The notes below the pieces were generated by a model, which saw only the letters and a list, made by a program, of their open reading frames with translations, was not told the origin of the DNA and searched no databases. Both the position numbers and the translations under genes were made by a program. Positions 33,855-42,064 of a DNA stretch of 64,000 nucleotides are shown piece after piece. Source of the stretch: Streptomyces coacervatus. GTDB taxonomy: Bacteria; Actinomycetota; Actinomycetes; Streptomycetales; Streptomycetaceae. Position 1 is the stretch's first letter. Each line of letters opens with the position of its first letter. The stretch is taken from the NCBI RefSeq assembly GCF_029223485.1, contig NZ_JARHTP010000032.1, positions 1-64,000 on the forward strand. Direction: 5' to 3'.

Positions 33855-34592
33855 CTACGACCAGGCCGCGACGATGTACCCCACCCCGTACGGCGCGTCC
33901 TCGTACAGCAGCGCACCGGCGAGGTCCGTGCCCTCGGCCGCGCCCGCGAGAACCTGCCAGGAGGCTCGGCCGGATGCCTTCAGCTCGTACGCCAGCTCGG
34001 TGTCCAGCGCCTTGAGAGCCGCCACGTCCGCCTCCCCCAGCGCACGCGCGACCGCCGCGTCGAAGGCTGCCGCGCGCTCGTCGAGATAACCGGGGGCCTT
34101 CAGCGTGCGGCACGCGCTGGCGTCGCCCATCACCAGCAGCGCCACCCGCTCGGCCCCGGCGGCGATTTCCCCTCCGACCTGAATACACCGCTCGGCCGCG
34201 AGTGGATCCCCCACACCGAGTCCCTCGATCGGAGCATCGGACCACCCGGTACGCCCAAGCAGCCACGCGGCCACCGCCAGCGAGGGCGGAAGCAACCGCT
34301 CCGACGCCGCCGGGGCCGGATCTTCGGCCTCGGCGTCCTTGGCCCTCCCGAGCCGTACGTCGACGTCCACGCCGAAGCCGCGGAAGGAGCCGAGGGTGCC
34401 CTCGCGATACATGCCACGGCCGCCCTGCTCGGCGGGACCGACGACGACGAGCCGGTCGGGCCGGGCAGCGGCGAGCACACCGAGCGCGTCCGTGCACGCG
34501 GCACGCGCGACGTCCAGTTCCGCGGCGGCACCCGCGGCCACCTCGGGCACGAGCAGCGGCGGGCAGGGGCAGACTGCAGCGGCGACAAGCAC
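33855..34592 (-). CDS. class III extradiol dioxygenase (LigB)-like protein
   Basis: 245 residues from a GTG with TACTCT 7 nt upstream (leaderless arrangement). The fold pattern is that of LigB-type class III extradiol dioxygenase subunits: VCPCPPLLVPEVAAG at the N-terminus, RLVVVGPAEQGG, ALLVMGDASACRT. The usual pair of histidine iron ligands is not obvious in these segments, so catalytic function is doubtful. It lies downstream of miaB (54 nt) and is a regular neighbour of it in actinobacteria; the role is unknown. Confidence 0.75.
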   Translation of the reverse strand: MLVAAAVCPCPPLLVPEVAAGAAAELDVARAACTDALGVLAAARPDRLVVVGPAEQGGRGMYREGTLGSFRGFGVDVDVRLGRAKDAEAEDPAPAASERLLPPSLAVAAWLLGRTGWSDAPIEGLGVGDPLAAERCIQVGGEIAAGAERVALLVMGDASACRTLKAPGYLDERAAAFDAAVARALGEADVAALKALDTELAYELKASGRASWQVLAGAAEGTDLAGALLYEDAPYGVGYIVAAWS

Positions 34593-34646
34593 GATCGGCA
34601 GAGTAACCCCGCCGACTGCCGAGGGACACCGCGCCGAGCGGACCGG

Positions 34647-36164
34647 TCAGTCGCAGCCGCAGCCGCTCCCCGTCGCGACCGGCAGCGGCTCGGGGGCGCC
34701 GATCTTCGGCAGGCCCAGCATCACGCCCGCCGGCCTCGCCGCCTCGGCCGCGTTGCGCTTCTCCCAGGCATCCCCTGCGCGCGTGCGGCGCACGTCGAGG
34801 ACGGCGCCCTCGGCGAGGAGGTGGTGCGGGGCGGCGTACGTTATCTCGACCGTGACCACGTCCCCGGGGCGCACCTCCTGCTCGGGCTTGGTGAAGTGGA
34901 CCAGGCGGTTGTCGGGGGCGCGGCCGGAGAGACGGTGCGTGGCACCGTCCTTGCGGCCCTCGCCCTCGGCGACCATCAGCTCCAGGGTGCGGCCGACCTG
35001 CTTCTTGTTCTCCTCCCAGGAGATCTCCTCCTGGAGGGCGACGAGACGCTCGTAGCGCGCCTGGACGACCTCCTTGGGGATCTGGTTGTCCATGGTCGCG
35101 GCCGGGGTGCCGGGGCGCTTGGAGTACTGGAACGTGAAGGCCTGGGCGAACCGGGCGACGCGGACGGCGTGCAGGGTCTGCTCGAAGTCCTCCTCGGTCT
35201 CGCCGGGGAAGCCCACGATGATGTCGGTGGTGATGGCGGCGTGCGGGATGGCCGCCCGCACCTTCTCGATGATCCCGAGATAGCGCTCCTGCCGGTACGA
35301 GCGGCGCATCGCCTTCAGGACCGTGTCCGAGCCGGACTGCAGGGGCATGTGCAGCTGCGGCATCACGTTGGGGGTCTCGGCCATCGCCGCGATCACGTCG
35401 TCCGTGAAGTCGCGCGGGTGCGGGGAGGTGAAGCGGACGCGCTCCAGGCCGTCGATCCTTCCGCAGGCGCGCAGCAGCTTGCTGAAGGCCTCGCGGTCGC
35501 CGATGTCGGAGCCGTACGCGTTGACGTTCTGCCCGAGCAGCGTGATCTCCGAGACGCCCTCGCCGACCAGGGCCTCGATCTCGGCGAGGATGTCGCCGGT
35601 CCGGCGGTCCTTCTCCTTGCCGCGCAGGGCCGGGACGATACAGAAAGTGCAGGTGTTGTTGCAGCCGACGGAGATCGACACCCACGCCGCGTACGCGCTC
35701 TCGCGCCGCGTCGGCAGGGTGGAGGGGAACGCCTCCAGGGACTCGGCGATCTCGACCTGGGCCTCTTCCTGCACGCGCGCGCGTTCCAGCAGGACCGGCA
35801 GCTTGCCGATGTTGTGCGTGCCGAAGACGACGTCCACCCAGGGCGCCTTCTTCACGATGGTGTCCTGGTCCTTCTGCGCGAGACAGCCACCGACCGCGAT
35901 CTGCATGCCGGGACGCTTCGTCTTCATCGGGGCGAGGCGGCCCAGGTTGCCGTACAGCCGGTTGTCGGCGTTCTCCCGCACGGCGCAGGTGTTGAAGACG
36001 ACGACGTCCGCGTCCCCGTCCGACCCCTCGGGCGCACGCACGTATCCGGCCTCTTCGAGCAGCCCGGACAATCGCTCGGAATCGTGGACGTTCATCTGGC
36101 ACCCGTAGGTGCGGACTTCGTAGGTCTTCACGCCCACTGCCTGGCTCCGGTCGATGCTGCTCAT
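34647..36164 (-). CDS. miaB: tRNA-2-methylthio-N6-dimethylallyladenosine synthase
   Basis: Radical-SAM methylthiotransferase that modifies i6A37 in tRNA. 505 residues. N-terminal UPF0004 domain with cysteines for the second cluster (TYGCQMN, FNTCAVREN, GGCLAQ), the radical-SAM motif GCNNTCTFCIVP (CxxxCxxC), and a C-terminal TRAM domain. The tail ends in a small Cys motif (GSGCGCD). The ATG at 36164 lies exactly 6 nt below TACCCT, supporting a leaderless start; the frame upstream of it has no coding character. It works after MiaA, encoded nearby. Confidence 0.96.
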   Translation of the reverse strand: MSSIDRSQAVGVKTYEVRTYGCQMNVHDSERLSGLLEEAGYVRAPEGSDGDADVVVFNTCAVRENADNRLYGNLGRLAPMKTKRPGMQIAVGGCLAQKDQDTIVKKAPWVDVVFGTHNIGKLPVLLERARVQEEAQVEIAESLEAFPSTLPTRRESAYAAWVSISVGCNNTCTFCIVPALRGKEKDRRTGDILAEIEALVGEGVSEITLLGQNVNAYGSDIGDREAFSKLLRACGRIDGLERVRFTSPHPRDFTDDVIAAMAETPNVMPQLHMPLQSGSDTVLKAMRRSYRQERYLGIIEKVRAAIPHAAITTDIIVGFPGETEEDFEQTLHAVRVARFAQAFTFQYSKRPGTPAATMDNQIPKEVVQARYERLVALQEEISWEENKKQVGRTLELMVAEGEGRKDGATHRLSGRAPDNRLVHFTKPEQEVRPGDVVTVEITYAAPHHLLAEGAVLDVRRTRAGDAWEKRNAAEAARPAGVMLGLPKIGAPEPLPVATGSGCGCD

Positions 36165-36335
36165 GTGACAAGGGTAGGCGGTGCCGGAAGTGTCTCCGGT
36201 CGCCCTGTGGACAACCTGGGCCTCACGGCTCGATGAGGCCCGCGCGGATCGCACAGCGGGTGAGTGCCAGACGCTCGCGCTGCCCTCGGCGACCACCCGC
36301 CGCCGCTCCCCCATACGCAGGCACGCCGCAAGACC

Positions 36336-36740
36336 TCACACACCGTCGGGCGCCCACCCCTGGCGGCGCAGCACCGCCGACACGTCCGGGGCCTCGTAGT
36401 GCTCGCCCTTGAGAACCTTGCCGTCGGTGCGGCGGGCGACCAGGCCGTCGGGGCCCAGCTTGGTCATGTTGGAGCGGTGGATCTCGGCGATCACCGCGTC
36501 GAGGTCGATGCCGTGGACCAGGGCCGTGCCGTAGGCGACGTAGACGACATCGGCCAGTTCGTGTGCGAGCTTGTCCAGCGGGCCCGTGACCGAGACCTCG
36601 GCGACCTCCGCGGCCTCCTCCGCAAGCAGTTCTCCGCGGTGGGCGGCAAGCGAGGGCGGGACCTCGGTGGGCGTACTACGGGCGTCGAGCCCGACGGCGA
36701 GGTGGAATTGGCGAACCAGGTCGGCGGGCGATGAGGTCAT
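36336..36740 (-). CDS. MazG-like nucleotide pyrophosphohydrolase
   Basis: 134-residue all-alpha NTP pyrophosphatase-like protein. Metal-binding Glu/Asp motifs are visible: EEAAEVAEV near residue 40 and LAHELADVVYVAYGTA near 60, the EExxE...ExxD arrangement of the MazG/PRA-PH superfamily; it is a single-domain form. Such enzymes hydrolyse non-canonical or excess NTPs. The promoter is a perfect RecA-NDp/PafBC-type element placed so that the start codon is at the transcription start, so this looks like a damage-inducible nucleotide-pool cleaner. Confidence 0.85.
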   Translation of the reverse strand: MTSSPADLVRQFHLAVGLDARSTPTEVPPSLAAHRGELLAEEAAEVAEVSVTGPLDKLAHELADVVYVAYGTALVHGIDLDAVIAEIHRSNMTKLGPDGLVARRTDGKVLKGEHYEAPDVSAVLRRQGWAPDGV

Positions 36741-36746
36741 ACGGCG

Positions 36747-36769
36747 ACTCTAGCGATCGCCACTGACAA
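36747..36769 (-). promoter_or_regulatory. RecA-NDp/PafBC-type promoter of the MazG-like gene
   Basis: On the minus strand TTGTCAGTG (36761-36769), 8 nt, TAGAGT (36747-36752), 6 nt, ATG. Perfect match to TTGTCRGTG-N8-TANNNT; implies a leaderless transcript. Confidence 0.82.
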
Positions 36770-36852
36770 CGCCCGGCCGTGATCCCGTTGTGACCCCTGC
36801 CCGGGCCGGCAGCCCTGGTCAGCACCGCGTTCCGGCTGGCAGGATCCCTCGC

Positions 36853-37854
36853 ATGTCCAAGATGTTCCCCCGGATCGGCAGGCGCCGGGCCCTGCAAGGT
36901 GCAGCCGCCGGCGTCGTCGCCCTCGGGCTGCTGCTGTGGTGGCTGCTGCCCCTGGGCGAGGCCCCTCCGAGCGGAACGATCACGTTCAGCACGGGAACGC
37001 CGGCCGGGGTGTACCAGCAGTACGGCAAGCTGCTGCGCGCCGCGCTCGACAAGGACATGCCGGACCTCAAGGTGAAGCTGCTGACCAGCGACGGCTCCCA
37101 GGAGAACGTCAGACGGGTGGCGACCGGCAAGGCCGACTTCACGATCGCCGCGGCCGACGCGGTGGAGACGTACGAGCTGGCCGGCCACAACCCCGGCGCC
37201 CACCAGCTGCGCGGTGTCGCCCGCCTGTACGACGACTATGTGCAGCTCGTCGTCCCGCGCGACTCGGGCATCAAATCCGTCGTGGACCTCAAGGGCAAGC
37301 GGGTGGCCATAGGGCCGCCCAGCTCAGGCGTGCGACTGATCGCCGACCGGGTGCTCAAGGCGGCCGGCATCGACGCGGCGAAGGACATCACGCCGTTCGC
37401 CGACGGCATCGACACCGGGCCGGACCAGCTGAAGCAGGGCAAGATCGATGCGTTCTTCTGGTCCGGCGGGCTGCCCACGGAGGGGCTGCAGAAGCTCGCC
37501 GACACCTTCGCCTTCCGGTTCGTGCCGATCAAGCCCGGCCTCGTCGCCAAGCTGCACGGCCAGGGCCGGGCCACCCGCTACTACCGCGCCACCAACATGC
37601 CGGAGTCGGCCTACCCCAGTGTCCAGAACGGGGTCGCGGTGCCGACGCTGGCGGTGTCCAACGTGCTGATGACACGCAAGGACATGGACCCCCGGCTCAC
37701 CGAGTGGATGACCCGCACCGTGATCAAGAGCCGTGACGGCATCGGGACAAGGGTCCACTCCGCGCAGCTCGTCGACCTGCGCACCGCGATCTACACCGAC
37801 CCGCTGGCCCTGCACGAGGGCGCCCGGCGCTACTACCGATCGGTCAAGCCGTAG
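36853..37854 (+). CDS. TAXI-family TRAP transporter solute-binding protein
   Basis: 333 residues from the ATG at 36853, AGGA about 8 nt upstream. A single N-terminal hydrophobic segment (residues 17-35, GAAAGVVALGLLLWWLLPL) without a lipobox cysteine suggests membrane anchoring. The rest is a periplasmic-binding-protein-like fold of the TAXI type: FSTGTPAGVYQQYGKLL, VRRVATGKADFTIAAADAV, LRGVARLYDDYVQLVV, and VAIGPPSSGVRLIADRVL. No TRAP membrane subunit lies next to it. It converges on the gluK sensor kinase gene, so a sensing or uptake partnership is possible but unproven. Confidence 0.88.
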   Translation: MSKMFPRIGRRRALQGAAAGVVALGLLLWWLLPLGEAPPSGTITFSTGTPAGVYQQYGKLLRAALDKDMPDLKVKLLTSDGSQENVRRVATGKADFTIAAADAVETYELAGHNPGAHQLRGVARLYDDYVQLVVPRDSGIKSVVDLKGKRVAIGPPSSGVRLIADRVLKAAGIDAAKDITPFADGIDTGPDQLKQGKIDAFFWSGGLPTEGLQKLADTFAFRFVPIKPGLVAKLHGQGRATRYYRATNMPESAYPSVQNGVAVPTLAVSNVLMTRKDMDPRLTEWMTRTVIKSRDGIGTRVHSAQLVDLRTAIYTDPLALHEGARRYYRSVKP

Positions 37855-37872
37855 CCGTACCACTTCTGGGTC

Positions 37873-37887
37873 GGGCCGCAGCGGCCC
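37873..37887. terminator. small hairpin between TAXI gene and gluK
   Basis: GGGCCG, 3-nt loop, CGGCCC, in the 39-bp gap between convergent stop codons. A weak terminator candidate. Confidence 0.4.
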
Positions 37888-37893
37888 CCTCGG

Positions 37894-39294
37894 TCAAGCC
37901 CTGGGGCTGTTCCTCGGCACGGACACCGTCACCGTCAGCCCGTGCGGCTCGTGATGGCCGTACGAGATCGAGCCGCCGCCCGCGGCGAGCAGCGTGCGCG
38001 AGATGGACAGGCCGAGGCCGGAGCCCTTGATGTTCTGGTGACGGCCGCTGCGCCAGAAGCGGTCGCCGACGCGGGCGAGTTCCTCTTCGGTCAGGCCCGG
38101 GCCGTTGTCGGTGACCACGACGGTCGAGGTGTCGCCGTCGGCCGCGACCGTGACCTCGACGCACTGGTCCTTCGGCGTGAACTTGACCGCGTTGTCGATC
38201 ACCGCGTCCAGGGCGCTGGAGAGCGTGACCGGGTCCGCCCAGGCAGTGGTCGGGGGGCAATTGCCCACCAGCCGTACGCCCTTGGCCTCGGCGGTCGGCG
38301 TCCAGGCCGCGACGCGCTCCGCGGTCAGCGCGCCGACGTCGGTGATGTGCAGGTCGGCCTCGGTGTGCTCGGCCAGGGCCAGGTCGAGCAGGTCGTCGAG
38401 GACCTCCGCAAGACGCTTGCCCTCGGTACGGACCGATGCGATCTCCTCATTGCCCTCCGGCAGTTCGAGAGCCAGCAGTTCGATACGCAGCAGCAGCGCC
38501 GCAAGGGGGTTGCGCAACTGGTGCGAGGCGTCGGCGACGAAGGCGCGCTGCTGCTCCAGGACGTCCTCGACGTTGTCCGCCATCTCGTTGAACGCATGGG
38601 CCAGGCGCCGGAGTTCCGGGGGGCCGCCGGCGGCCGCAACCCGGGACTTCAGCCGACCGCTCGCGATCGCGTGGGTGGTGGCGTCCAGCACCCGTACGGG
38701 CCTGAGCACCCAGCCGGTCAGCCGGAGCGCGGCGCCGACGGCCAGCAGCATCGCGGCGATCTCGCCGACGCCGATGACCAGCCAGCCGTGCAGGATCCGC
38801 GAACGCAGCGCTCCGGTGGGCGAGTCGGTGACGACGACTGCGACGACGTCACCGTCGCGGATGACCGGTGAGGCGACGACCAGACGGTGGCGCTGCCAGG
38901 GCCACACCTGCTTGGGGTCGTGGCTGCGGCGGCTGAGCAGGGCCTCGGCGAACGCGTCGCGCACCTCGCCCTTGTCGGGGAAGAAGGTCTTCGGCGCCTG
39001 CGCCATGGGGCTGCCGGTACGGCAGAACACGCCGGCCCGGATGCCGTAGACGCCGTAATAACTGTCGAGTTCACTGCTCAGAGTCTCCAGGCGCTCGTCC
39101 GTGGACGTACGCGTGGAACTGCAGGCGTCGGTGACGAACTGGGCGAGGGACGCGAAGCGGGCCGTGTCGTCGATCCGGTCGACGACGACCTTCTGCTGCT
39201 GGGCGGAGGCCACGCTCACGGCGAGCGGGATACCGAGCGCGAGCAGCACGGCCGCCATCAGGACGATGAGCAGCGGAAGAAGACGAGTACGCAC
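37894..39294 (-). CDS. gluK: sensor histidine kinase, probable glutamate sensor GluK
   Basis: 466 residues. N-terminal membrane helix (residues 5-28), an extracytoplasmic region of about 130 residues, a second helix (WLVIGVGEIAAMLLAVGAAL), HAMP, then HisKA with the phospho-acceptor His in ASHQLRNPLAALL, N box NAVKF, and G boxes DNGPGLT and GSGLGLSISRTLL. It lies 9 nt downstream of the response-regulator gene and opposite gluABCD. In Streptomyces coelicolor the system in this position is described as GluR-GluK, which responds to extracellular glutamate; the assignment here is by neighbourhood. Confidence 0.88.
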   Translation of the reverse strand: MRTRLLPLLIVLMAAVLLALGIPLAVSVASAQQQKVVVDRIDDTARFASLAQFVTDACSSTRTSTDERLETLSSELDSYYGVYGIRAGVFCRTGSPMAQAPKTFFPDKGEVRDAFAEALLSRRSHDPKQVWPWQRHRLVVASPVIRDGDVVAVVVTDSPTGALRSRILHGWLVIGVGEIAAMLLAVGAALRLTGWVLRPVRVLDATTHAIASGRLKSRVAAAGGPPELRRLAHAFNEMADNVEDVLEQQRAFVADASHQLRNPLAALLLRIELLALELPEGNEEIASVRTEGKRLAEVLDDLLDLALAEHTEADLHITDVGALTAERVAAWTPTAEAKGVRLVGNCPPTTAWADPVTLSSALDAVIDNAVKFTPKDQCVEVTVAADGDTSTVVVTDNGPGLTEEELARVGDRFWRSGRHQNIKGSGLGLSISRTLLAAGGGSISYGHHEPHGLTVTVSVPRNSPRA

Positions 39295-39303
39295 CCGTGC
39301 ACG

Positions 39304-39990
39304 CTACGAGGCCGGAGCGACGAGTCGGTAACCGACGCCGCGTACGGTCTCGATCAGGGCCGGCATCCGCAGTTTGGCGCGCAGGGACGCGACATGCACC
39401 TCCAGGGTGCGTCCGGTCCCCTCCCAACTGGTGCGCCATACCTCGCTGATGATCTGCTCCCGGCGGAAGACGACCCCGGGCCGCTGTGCAAGCAGGGCGA
39501 GCAGATCGAACTCCTTGCGGGTCAGTTGGACAACCGAACCGTCCACGCTCACCTGCCGGGTGGGCAGTTCGATGAGCATGGACCCGAGGCGCAGTTCGTT
39601 CTCACCGCCCGCAGCGGCGTCCTCGTGGATGCTGCGCCGGCTGACGGCGTGGATCCGGGCGAGCAGTTCCCCGGTGTCGTACGGCTTCACCACGTAGTCG
39701 TCGGCGCCGAGGTTGAGGCCGTGGATGCGGGAGCGGACGTCGGAGCGCGCGGTGACCATGATCACCGGGGTGCTGGTGCGCTTGCGGATCTTGCCGCAGA
39801 CCTCGTATCCGTCCTGGTCGGGCAGACCCAGATCGAGCAGGACGACGCCGAAGCCCTCGCCCTCCGGAACGAGCGCCTGGAGAGCTTCCTCGCCGCTACG
39901 CGCGTGCGTGACGTCGAAACCGTGCCGCGCCAGAACCGCAGAAAGAGCGGCGGCGACATGGTTGTCGTCCTCGACGAGGAGCAGTCTCAT
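39304..39990 (-). CDS. gluR: OmpR/PhoB-family response regulator, probable GluR
   Basis: 228 residues from the ATG at 39990 (AAGGAGG 5 nt upstream). Receiver domain with acidic pocket (VEDD), phospho-acceptor Asp in LLDLGLPDQDG and Lys in DDYVVKPYD; the C-terminal winged helix is of the OmpR type (LTRKEFDLLALLAQRPG, GRTLEVHVASLRAKL, VRGVGYRL). Cotranscribed with gluK. The shared upstream region with gluA presumably contains its binding site, since the system is reported to control glutamate uptake. Confidence 0.9.
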   Translation of the reverse strand: MRLLLVEDDNHVAAALSAVLARHGFDVTHARSGEEALQALVPEGEGFGVVLLDLGLPDQDGYEVCGKIRKRTSTPVIMVTARSDVRSRIHGLNLGADDYVVKPYDTGELLARIHAVSRRSIHEDAAAGGENELRLGSMLIELPTRQVSVDGSVVQLTRKEFDLLALLAQRPGVVFRREQIISEVWRTSWEGTGRTLEVHVASLRAKLRMPALIETVRGVGYRLVAPAS

Positions 39991-40290
39991 CCGGGCCTCC
40001 TTCGGTTCATCGGCCGTACGAACAGGATGGGTACAAGAGGGGTGCAAATCACCTGGCACGCGCGTGCGTGCATCAAGGCAGTCACGCTGATGGACGACGA
40101 CGACGTCAAGTGGGTTCCGGTTGCGCGGCGCATTAGTTACCCGGCCGATACTCGACCCGCGCGCAAGTGCTACGACACGTGTCCGATTGCTATCGGATCG
40201 TGATGCTCAGATTCCCCTCAGATGTAATGACGCAGGTGGAACGGGGTTACTACTGTCCTCCGAAACCGAGGAGGACGGAGCCCGATAGCG
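39991..40290. promoter_or_regulatory. gluR-gluA divergent control region
   Basis: 300 bases holding promoters for gluRK (minus) and gluABCD (plus). A palindrome-like element TCCGAT-N4-ATCGGA lies at 40182-40197, about 95 bp upstream of gluA, and GAGGAGG at about 40270 is the gluA ribosome binding site. I cannot define -35/-10 boxes with confidence. A 37-codon open frame at 40090-40203 was rejected as a gene. Confidence 0.5.
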
Positions 40291-41067
40291 ATGACCGAAG
40301 TATCGGTGGCCAAGGAAGATGTGGCCGCGACCGGCGAACTGGTCGTCCTGAAGAGCGTCAACAAGCACTTCGGCGCGTTGCACGTACTCCAGGACATCGA
40401 CCTGACGATCGCCCGCGGCGAGGTCGTCGTGGTCATCGGGCCCTCCGGGTCCGGTAAGTCCACCCTGTGCCGCACCATCAACCGCCTGGAGACAGTCGAC
40501 TCCGGCTCGATCGCGATCGACGGCAAGGCGCTGCCCCAGGAGGGCAAGGAGCTGGCCCGGCTGCGCGCCGACGTCGGCATGGTCTTCCAGTCCTTCAACC
40601 TCTTCGCGCACAAGACCGTGCTCGAGAACGTGATGCTGGGTCAGATCAAGGTCCGCAAGGCCGACAAGAAGCAGGCCGAGGAGAAGGCCCGCGCCCTGCT
40701 GGACCGGGTCGGCGTGGCCACCCAGGCGGACAAGTACCCCGCACAGCTCTCCGGCGGCCAGCAGCAGCGCGTAGCCATCGCGCGGGCCCTGGCCATGGAC
40801 CCCAAGGTCATGCTCTTCGACGAGCCGACATCGGCCCTCGACCCGGAGATGATCAACGAGGTCCTCGAGGTCATGCAGCAGCTCGCCCGCGACGGCATGA
40901 CCATGATCGTCGTCACCCATGAGATGGGCTTCGCACGATCGGCTGCAAACCGTGTGGTCTTCATGGCGGACGGCCGGATCGTCGAAGAGGCTGCGCCGGA
41001 CCAGTTCTTCAGCAATCCGCGCAGCGACCGGGCCAAGGACTTCCTGTCGAAGATCCTCCACCACTGA
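40291..41067 (+). CDS. gluA: glutamate ABC transporter, ATP-binding protein
   Basis: 258-residue ATPase of the polar amino acid uptake family. Walker A GPSGSGKST, signature LSGGQQQRVAIARAL, Walker B VMLFDEPTSAL, H-loop VTHEMGFA; the DEP-TSALDPE string and the length are standard. GAGGAGG lies upstream of the ATG. First gene of gluABCD, which imports L-glutamate at the cytoplasmic membrane. Confidence 0.95.
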   Translation: MTEVSVAKEDVAATGELVVLKSVNKHFGALHVLQDIDLTIARGEVVVVIGPSGSGKSTLCRTINRLETVDSGSIAIDGKALPQEGKELARLRADVGMVFQSFNLFAHKTVLENVMLGQIKVRKADKKQAEEKARALLDRVGVATQADKYPAQLSGGQQQRVAIARALAMDPKVMLFDEPTSALDPEMINEVLEVMQQLARDGMTMIVVTHEMGFARSAANRVVFMADGRIVEEAAPDQFFSNPRSDRAKDFLSKILHH

Positions 41068-41089
41068 CGGTCCACCTCGCGCAGCCACC

Positions 41090-41123
41090 GCCGGCCCCCA
41101 TCTCTCTGCCGGCCCCCATCTCT
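41090..41123 (+). repeat. 16-bp tandem direct repeat in the gluA-gluB spacer
   Basis: GCCGGCCCCCATCTCT occurs at 41090-41105 and again at 41108-41123, 2 nt apart, in the 79-bp gap between gluA and gluB. Both copies lie just upstream of the gluB ribosome binding site. Confidence 0.8.
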
Positions 41124-41146
41124 TCACCAGCCAAAGGAAGTTCATC

Positions 41147-41989
41147 ATGAAGCTCCGCAAGGTCACCGCAGCCTCGGCCGCCGTACTCGCTCTTGCCGTG
41201 GCGGCCACGGCTTGTGGGTCGAGCAACAACGACAAGGGCAGCGGCTCCTCCTCCGGCGGCGGCAAGAAGATCACCATCGGCATCAAGTTCGACCAGCCGG
41301 GCATCGGCCAGAAGACGCCGCAGGGTTACGCCGGCTTCGACATCGACGTCGCCACTTACGTCGCCAAGAAGCTCGGTTACAGCGCGAACCAGATCGAGTG
41401 GAAGGAGTCGAAGAGCGCCGACCGCGAGACCATGCTGCAGCGCGGTGACGTCGACTTCATCGCCGCCTCGTACTCGATCACCCCGGAGCGCGAGAAGTCG
41501 GTCGACTTCGCGGGCCCGTACCTGCTTGCCCACCAGGACGTCCTGGTCCGCGCAAACGACAACTCCATCAAGTCGCCGGCAGACCTCAACAAGAAGAACC
41601 TGTGCTCGGTGACCGGCTCGACGTCGGCGCAGAACGTGCACGACAAGCTGGCGCCCAACGCCCAGCTTCAGAAGTACCCGACCTACTCGGCCTGTCTGAC
41701 CGGCCTGCAGAGCGGCGCGATCGACGCACTCACCACGGATGACTCGATCCTCGCCGGTTACGCCTCCCAGGCCCAGTACAAGGGCAAGTTCAAGCTGGGC
41801 GGCTTCAAGATGACCAACGAGAACTACGGCATCGGCATCAAGAAGGGCAGCGCCCTCAAGGCCAAGATCAACAAGGCTCTCGAGGACATGGTCTCCGACG
41901 GTTCCTGGGAGACGGCCGTGAAGAAGAACTTCGGCCCGGCGAACTACAAGAACGAGCCCGCGCCGAAGATCGGCGACGTCAAGAGCTGA
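41147..41989 (+). CDS. gluB: glutamate ABC transporter, substrate-binding lipoprotein
   Basis: 280 residues; AAAGGAAG lies 6 nt upstream of the ATG. Signal sequence with lipobox ATAC ending at Cys23, followed by a Ser/Gly-rich linker. Binding-domain motifs of the amino acid type: GIKFDQPG, GYAGFDIDVATYVAKKLGY, SITPEREKSVDFAGPYL, and CSVTGSTSAQN. It is anchored outside the membrane and passes glutamate to GluCD. Confidence 0.95.
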   Translation: MKLRKVTAASAAVLALAVAATACGSSNNDKGSGSSSGGGKKITIGIKFDQPGIGQKTPQGYAGFDIDVATYVAKKLGYSANQIEWKESKSADRETMLQRGDVDFIAASYSITPEREKSVDFAGPYLLAHQDVLVRANDNSIKSPADLNKKNLCSVTGSTSAQNVHDKLAPNAQLQKYPTYSACLTGLQSGAIDALTTDDSILAGYASQAQYKGKFKLGGFKMTNENYGIGIKKGSALKAKINKALEDMVSDGSWETAVKKNFGPANYKNEPAPKIGDVKS

Positions 41990-42003
41990 AGCAACGCCTG
42001 ACA

Positions 42004-42031
42004 GGTGCGCCGTCCTCCGAGGCGGCGCACC
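42004..42031 (+). terminator. intercistronic hairpin between gluB and gluC
   Basis: GGTGCGCCG (42004-42012) pairs with CGGCGCACC (42023-42031), 10-nt loop. In binding-protein operons such hairpins usually protect or partially terminate the message so that the binding protein is made in excess of the permease. Confidence 0.6.
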
Positions 42032-42064
42032 GGGGCATTCCTACACGCGGAAGCGCGGGAGATC

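Noticed and set aside
33205..36171. 988-codon minus-strand frame spanning miaB and the LigB-like gene
   Set aside because: Arg/Gly/Ala-rich alternative frame of genes already identified on the same strand.
38105..38113. TTGTCGGTG, a full match to the damage promoter -35
   Set aside because: Inside gluK on the opposite strand, with no TANNNT at the required spacing and no gene downstream.
40090..40203. 37-codon ORF (MDDDDVKWVPV...) upstream of gluA
   Set aside because: No ribosome binding site or good promoter spacing, and it runs through the likely control region.
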